From Coprobacillus sp. (GTDB lineage: Bacteria > Bacillota_I > Bacilli_A > RFN20 > CAG-826), in NCBI GenBank assembly GCA_021203905.1, contig JAJQAG010000001.1, forward strand, positions 1 through 64,000: a stretch of DNA of 64,000 bases, read 5' to 3'. A model generated the notes under the pieces. The model made no database searches. It had not been told where the DNA came from and saw only the letters and a program-made list of their open reading frames with translations. Positions 59,985 to 64,000 of this stretch are shown piece by piece (positions within the stretch are counted from its first letter, which is position 1; each line of letters begins with the position of its first letter). The position numbers were made by a program, and so were the translations under genes.

Positions 59985-60059
59985 GGTTCCTTAGCCAAGT
60001 TGGTAAGGCAGTTGACTGCAACTCAACGATCATCGGTTCGAGTCCGTTAGGAACCTCCA
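59985..60059 (+). tRNA. tRNA-Cys(GCA)
   Basis: GGTTCCT...GTTGA CTGCAAC TCAAC...AGGAACC T CCA. Confidence 0.93.
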
Positions 60060-60065
60060 ATATAC

Positions 60066-60142
60066 GCGCCTTTAGCTCAACTGGATAGAGTATCAGACTA
60101 CGAATCTGAGGGTTGCGGGTTCGAGTCCTGCAAGGCGCGCCA
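60066..60142 (+). tRNA. tRNA-Arg(ACG)
   Basis: GCGCCTT...TCAGA CTACGAA TCTGA...AAGGCGC G CCA. Confidence 0.95.
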
Positions 60143-60152
60143 CTAAGAAAAT

Positions 60153-60180
60153 AAAGAACCTCAAATGCGAGGTTCTTTTT
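60153..60180 (+). terminator. Rho-independent terminator
   Basis: AAAGAACCTC-AAATGC-GAGGTTCTTTTT. Confidence 0.9.
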
Positions 60181-60198
60181 ATTTTCTTCTTTCCTGAT

Positions 60199-60420
60199 CT
60201 GACCCCTATTGGGTCAGCTTCGACGAATTCTTGTGGATAGAGTAGAACTGTTACCCCCTTTAACCAACCCCTTGATATTTAGACTGGACCACTTGTTTAA
60301 TATTGACATTGCGCTACTTTTTCGCTTTAATAATCAAAGACAATATCTGTTGCCGACTGCAAACAGCACCACATATTTGCTTTTAGGCTCCTTTCTAAAT
60401 AAAATCAATGTGTAGGCAAT
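60199..60420. other. Unexplained ~220-nt intergenic segment between tRNA blocks
   Basis: Starts with perfect hairpin CTGACCC-CTATT-GGGTCAG (60199-60217); no convincing CDS. Confidence 0.4.
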
Positions 60421-60434
60421 ACTTATTGTCACTT

Positions 60435-60511
60435 CGGGGCGTAGCGTAGCTTGGTATCGCGTCTGCTTTGGGAGCAGAAGGTCGCAGGTTCAAATCCTGT
60501 CGCCCCGACCA
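60435..60511 (+). tRNA. tRNA-Pro(TGG)
   Basis: CGGGGCGTAGCGTAGCTTGG...TCTGC TTTGGGA GCAGA...CGCCCCG A CCA. Confidence 0.96.
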
Positions 60512-60527
60512 TTAAAAGAGATTATAT

Positions 60528-60603
60528 GGGGCTATAGCTCAGTTGGAAGAGCATCTGATTTGCATTCAGGGGGTCGAGGGTTCGAGTCCCTTTAGCTCCA
60601 CCA
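60528..60603 (+). tRNA. tRNA-Ala(TGC)
   Basis: GGGGCTATAGCTCAGTTGG...TCTGA TTTGCAT TCAGG...TAGCTCC A CCA. Confidence 0.95.
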
Positions 60604-60694
60604 AAAGAAAGATAAACTTATCCTCAGGATGAGTTTTTTATTCTTCTTACTAAGTAATGGTTTAAAATAATAAAAAGTATTTAGAGGTAAGTCT

Positions 60695-61147
60695 ATGAAA
60701 ACATTAATGGTGGTCTTTTCCCCAAGAGGGAAGACCTATCGTAAAGCTAGAGAAATAAAAAACATCGTCGACTCTGATCTATATGAGATCTATCCCGATA
60801 AGTCCTATGGTGGTTTCTTTCATAACATCAAGGTGGCGAGTCAAGAATATCAAAGTAGTGAACTTATCCCCATTAAGAAAGAGATTGAGTATGATATCCT
60901 CTCCTATGATCGTGTCTTAGTGGGCTATCCTGTTTGGTGCGCGAGAACCCCGCAAGTAGTGGTCTCTTTCCTTAAGACTCATGAGTTTGCAAATACGAAG
61001 ATCTATCCCTTTATTACCAGTGCGTGGACCAAGCCCGATAAGGTTGTCACCAAACTAAAAGAAGAACTCCCCAACCTTAATATCCATGGTGGTTATAAGG
61101 CTAACCATGTAAAAGGGAAGAGAGTCATTGCGTGGTTATATCACTAA
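60695..61147 (+). CDS. Flavodoxin-like protein (paralogue 1)
   Basis: MKTLMVVFSPRGKTYRKAREI...DRVLVGYPVWCARTPQVVVSFLKTH. Confidence 0.8.
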   Translation: MKTLMVVFSPRGKTYRKAREIKNIVDSDLYEIYPDKSYGGFFHNIKVASQEYQSSELIPIKKEIEYDILSYDRVLVGYPVWCARTPQVVVSFLKTHEFANTKIYPFITSAWTKPDKVVTKLKEELPNLNIHGGYKANHVKGKRVIAWLYH

Positions 61148-61170
61148 TTAAGAAGATATAGAAAAGAGAG

Positions 61171-61192
61171 AGAGGCATTTATGCCTCTTTTT
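61171..61192 (+). terminator. Rho-independent terminator
   Basis: AGAGGCA-TTTA-TGCCTCTTTTTC. Confidence 0.8.
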
Positions 61193-61285
61193 CTTTCTTT
61201 CTTTATGTCCATAATTTCTCCTCTATAGGGGGATGCACGCAAAAACATTTAAACTAAATTTTAAAAAATAGTTTAAAATATATGT

Positions 61286-61975
61286 ATGCCATCGAGTTTA
61301 AGTGAAGAAGAAATCTCAGAAGCGTATAAAAAGATCTACGCTTTATATTCTTTATATGGTTGTAATGGCATCTCGATGGATAAAGTAAGTCAAGAGACAG
61401 GGATCTCTAAGGCCACTCTCTATTCATACTTTGATAGTAAAGAGAGCATTGTCACCAATATGGTCTCTTATCTCATCTCTTGTCTTGATTCCGTGGAGTT
61501 AGAGAGGGTTAATTCTATCGATGAGGTTATCTCTTGTATCGAAGACTTCTACACGAAAAGCGTGATGATCGCTGCGCTCTCAAGAGGGAACTTCTTGCAC
61601 GATGTCAAAGAGAAATTCCCCGAGGCCTATGAGAGCGCCATCTCGGCGATGAAAGACTTAGAGAAGCGCTTTGAGTCTTTCTATAATCTCGCCTCCTCTC
61701 GTGGTTATGTAAAGAAGTTATATCTTCCCTTAGTGACGAGTCAGTTCCGCTCCTCTCTTCCTCTAACAGTCGACGTTGAGTTTCAAAAGGCACATCATCT
61801 CACGCTTACGAGTGCGCTTAAGGAATACTACATTATCTTTCTCTCTGAGATTATTGATACTCCTTATATTCATATCTTAGAGAAGAGTAGCATTTATGAC
61901 TTTATCCCTCATCTTAAAGAGGTCTTAATTAATGACTTCTATATCACCACAGTGAGAAGAAGTGGAGGTCAATAA
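61286..61975 (+). CDS. TetR-family transcriptional regulator
   Basis: N-terminal HTH ALYSLYGCNGISMDKVSQETGISKATLYSYFDSKESIVTNMV. Confidence 0.9.
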   Translation: MPSSLSEEEISEAYKKIYALYSLYGCNGISMDKVSQETGISKATLYSYFDSKESIVTNMVSYLISCLDSVELERVNSIDEVISCIEDFYTKSVMIAALSRGNFLHDVKEKFPEAYESAISAMKDLEKRFESFYNLASSRGYVKKLYLPLVTSQFRSSLPLTVDVEFQKAHHLTLTSALKEYYIIFLSEIIDTPYIHILEKSSIYDFIPHLKEVLINDFYITTVRRSGGQ

Positions 61976-61976
61976 T

Positions 61977-62426
61977 ATGAAAACCTTAGTCATCTATTAT
62001 TCCTTAAGTGGCACCACAGAGATTGTCGCTCAAAGAATCCAAACCCAACTTGACGCGGATCTCTTCCAGATCGTCCCTAAGAAAGACTATGGAGATTACC
62101 ACCACGCGATTGATCTTGCGGGTAGAGAATATGAGAATAATGAACTCCCTGAATATATTGGGGACGTTAAAGATTTTGATAGTTATGAGAGAATCATTAT
62201 TGGTTACCCCTTGTGGTACTATAAAGCCCCACAAGTGGTCCTCTCTTTCCTTCTCTCTCATAACCTTGAAGGAAAGGAGATCTATCCTTTCTGCACTAGT
62301 GGAAGTCAGGATGCTGATAACTCTGTAGAAGTTCTAAGGAGTCAACTACCCACTGCTAGTATCCACGAGGGTATTAGAGTGACTTCCTATAATAGTAGTC
62401 AAATAGAGGAGTGGTTATCTCATTAA
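61977..62426 (+). CDS. Flavodoxin-like protein (paralogue 2)
   Basis: MKTLVIYYSLSGTTEIVAQRI; IIIGYPLWYYKAPQVVLSFL. Confidence 0.9.
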   Translation: MKTLVIYYSLSGTTEIVAQRIQTQLDADLFQIVPKKDYGDYHHAIDLAGREYENNELPEYIGDVKDFDSYERIIIGYPLWYYKAPQVVLSFLLSHNLEGKEIYPFCTSGSQDADNSVEVLRSQLPTASIHEGIRVTSYNSSQIEEWLSH

Positions 62427-62467
62427 CTGCTTCTCCTTAAATAAAACAAACAAAGGAGGTATTAATT

Positions 62468-62917
62468 ATGAAAACACTAGTTGTTTGTTTCTCAAGAGGG
62501 GGCCGCACTCTCAAAGTGGCCAAAGCCATTGAAACTCTTACTGAAGGAGATCTCTTTGAAGTCAAGACTGACAAGAAGTATGGTGGATACTTCAAAGCCC
62601 TTGGTGTGGCTAACAAAGAGTACAAGAGTGGAGAGTTACCCACAGTGATTGGGGATGTCAAAGACTGGGAGAGTTATGACCGTGTTTTTGTGGGCTTTCC
62701 TATTTGGTATGGGAAGTGCCCAATGGTGATGCAATCTTTCCTTAAGAGTCATGATTGGACAGGAAAGGAAGTTCATCCCTTCGCTACCTCAGGTATGAGT
62801 GGAATTGAAGGCGCCGTCCCTCAAGTCACAGAGTGTTGTGTGGGCGCTAACATCCATGAAGGACTCAGAACAGGTAAACCTAAAGAAGCGGAACTTAAAG
62901 CTTGGATTGAGAAGTAA
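62468..62917 (+). CDS. Flavodoxin-like protein (paralogue 3)
   Basis: Strong SD; MKTLVVCFSRGGRTLKVAKAI; VFVGFPIWYGKCPMVMQSFL. Confidence 0.9.
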   Translation: MKTLVVCFSRGGRTLKVAKAIETLTEGDLFEVKTDKKYGGYFKALGVANKEYKSGELPTVIGDVKDWESYDRVFVGFPIWYGKCPMVMQSFLKSHDWTGKEVHPFATSGMSGIEGAVPQVTECCVGANIHEGLRTGKPKEAELKAWIEK

Positions 62918-62943
62918 CATATCTATCTAAGGAGGTCTATCTT

Positions 62944-63672
62944 ATGGATAAAGATGTATTGACCTTAAAAGAGCACCTCGAGAGCTCTCATAAGACGATT
63001 GCTCTCACAGGTGCGGGTATTTCTTATCTCTATGGAGTGGGTCGTCTTAAACAACAGACTAGTAGGGCCCAACTTATGCAATCTCTCTCCCCAGAGTTTG
63101 TAAACAAACACCCTGATGAGTTTTATCAACTCATGAAGAATTCTTTTCTTGACGCCACCTTTGGACTTGGTCCAGGAGAGGTTCATAAACAACTCGTTGA
63201 ACTTGAAAAGAGAGGACATTTGCAGGGAATTATCACTAATAACATGGATTGCTTACATCAGATAGCGGGCTCCACAAATGTGGTGGAGATCCAAAGTGGT
63301 TTTGATGATAGCATCTGTATTAATTGTGGAGCGAGATTTACTGATTATCATATCTGGAACCAAGGTTGTCTTCCTATTTGTCCCCATTGTGGGGGTTATA
63401 TCATGCCCGCGAATTTTGATAGAAATAGTCCTACCCATGATAGGGATTTCGCTCAAAGAATTAATCAAGCCAATGATATGTTAGCAGACGCCGAATTAGT
63501 GCTTATTATTGGAACCACAGGATTTCTCTCAGAGCAGTATATGGCCAGGATGAATCCCCATGCCTATGTCATTCAGATTAATCCTGGATCCACTAAGTTT
63601 GACACGATGGCGGACCTTAATATTAGAAAAGACGCCGCTATAGTTTTTAAACAAATATTAGACGAGGAATAA
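62944..63672 (+). CDS. Sirtuin-family protein with His-to-Gln catalytic substitution
   Basis: ALTGAGIS; GIITNNMDCLHQIAGSTNVVEIQSG; CINCG...CPHCGG; LVLIIGTTG. Confidence 0.88.
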   Translation: MDKDVLTLKEHLESSHKTIALTGAGISYLYGVGRLKQQTSRAQLMQSLSPEFVNKHPDEFYQLMKNSFLDATFGLGPGEVHKQLVELEKRGHLQGIITNNMDCLHQIAGSTNVVEIQSGFDDSICINCGARFTDYHIWNQGCLPICPHCGGYIMPANFDRNSPTHDRDFAQRINQANDMLADAELVLIIGTTGFLSEQYMARMNPHAYVIQINPGSTKFDTMADLNIRKDAAIVFKQILDEE

Positions 63673-63674
63673 AG

Positions 63675-64000
63675 ATGCCTGAGCTTACTCCTGAACAGAT
63701 TGAAATGTATCGCAGACAAATGGAAGAGAGAGAATATCGTGGTCTCTCCCCCGATGAGGTTATGGCCAAAAAGAAAGAGAAAGAAGAGGAGAGACAACAC
63801 AATATCTCTCTCTTTAATGAGACTCTTGAGATCTCTAAAAGGGGTTCTTATCTCTATAAAGGAGTGCCTACTTATCTATCAAAGACTAATGAAGAGAGAA
63901 GTCTCACAACAGTCTTTCTTCCCGATGAGATAGAGACCTTATCTCACTCTCTATCTCTCTCTAATAGTGAAGAATATCCTTGTCCAGTAAGAGTGGAGAA
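63675..64000 (+). CDS. 5' part of a DUF2263/TIGR02452-like (microbial PARG/macrodomain) protein, truncated by window
   Basis: Open frame from ATG 63675 to window end: MPELTPEQIEMYRRQMEER...HNISLFNETLEISKRGSYLYKGVPTYLSKTNEERSLTTVFLPDEIETL, resembles N-terminal region of that family. Confidence 0.55.
   Translation, partial: MPELTPEQIEMYRRQMEEREYRGLSPDEVMAKKKEKEEERQHNISLFNETLEISKRGSYLYKGVPTYLSKTNEERSLTTVFLPDEIETLSHSLSLSNSEEYPCPVRVE

Noticed and set aside
60209-60415. 68 aa plus-strand ORF between tRNAs
   Set aside because: No SD, no recognisable motif, inside a segment that looks non-coding.
1-64000. CRISPR arrays, restriction-modification, toxin-antitoxin or phage modules
   Set aside because: Looked for regularly spaced repeats and typical protein motifs; none recognised.

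Overview
This 64 kb window looks like a chromosomal segment of a low-GC Bacilli/Mollicutes-like (RF39-type) bacterium; that placement is inference from gene content. UGA appears to be a stop codon, since full-length housekeeping ORFs end normally under the standard bacterial code. Most of the window is housekeeping: deoD, cdaA, gltX, gmk-like, acpP, pgcA, trpS, nrdD/nrdG, nadK, maf, rnj, def, rsmD, coaD, pgi, pepF, pduL, metK, hpf, add and potABCD. There are 15 tRNA genes and several clear hairpin terminators. No CRISPR array, rRNA or intact mobile element was seen. Regions most worth a second look: (1) a TetR/triple-flavodoxin/sirtuin cluster at the right edge, where the sirtuin catalytic His is replaced by Gln and the next gene, truncated by the window, starts like a DUF2263/TIGR02452 PARG-type macrodomain protein, suggesting an ADP-ribosylation/reversal module; (2) a compact Tad/Flp-like pilus or secretion operon with one VirB11/TadA-type ATPase, two TadB/TadC-like proteins and pilin-like small proteins; (3) a minimised SAM-I-like riboswitch with overlapping antiterminator/terminator upstream of metK; (4) interleaved inverted repeats with pseudoknot topology upstream of potABCD; (5) two adjacent tRNAs (Asn, Glu) with C33 instead of U33; (6) a long poly-T tract upstream of a large surface protein, a candidate phase-variation switch. 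All family calls come from reading motifs by eye. No searches were run.
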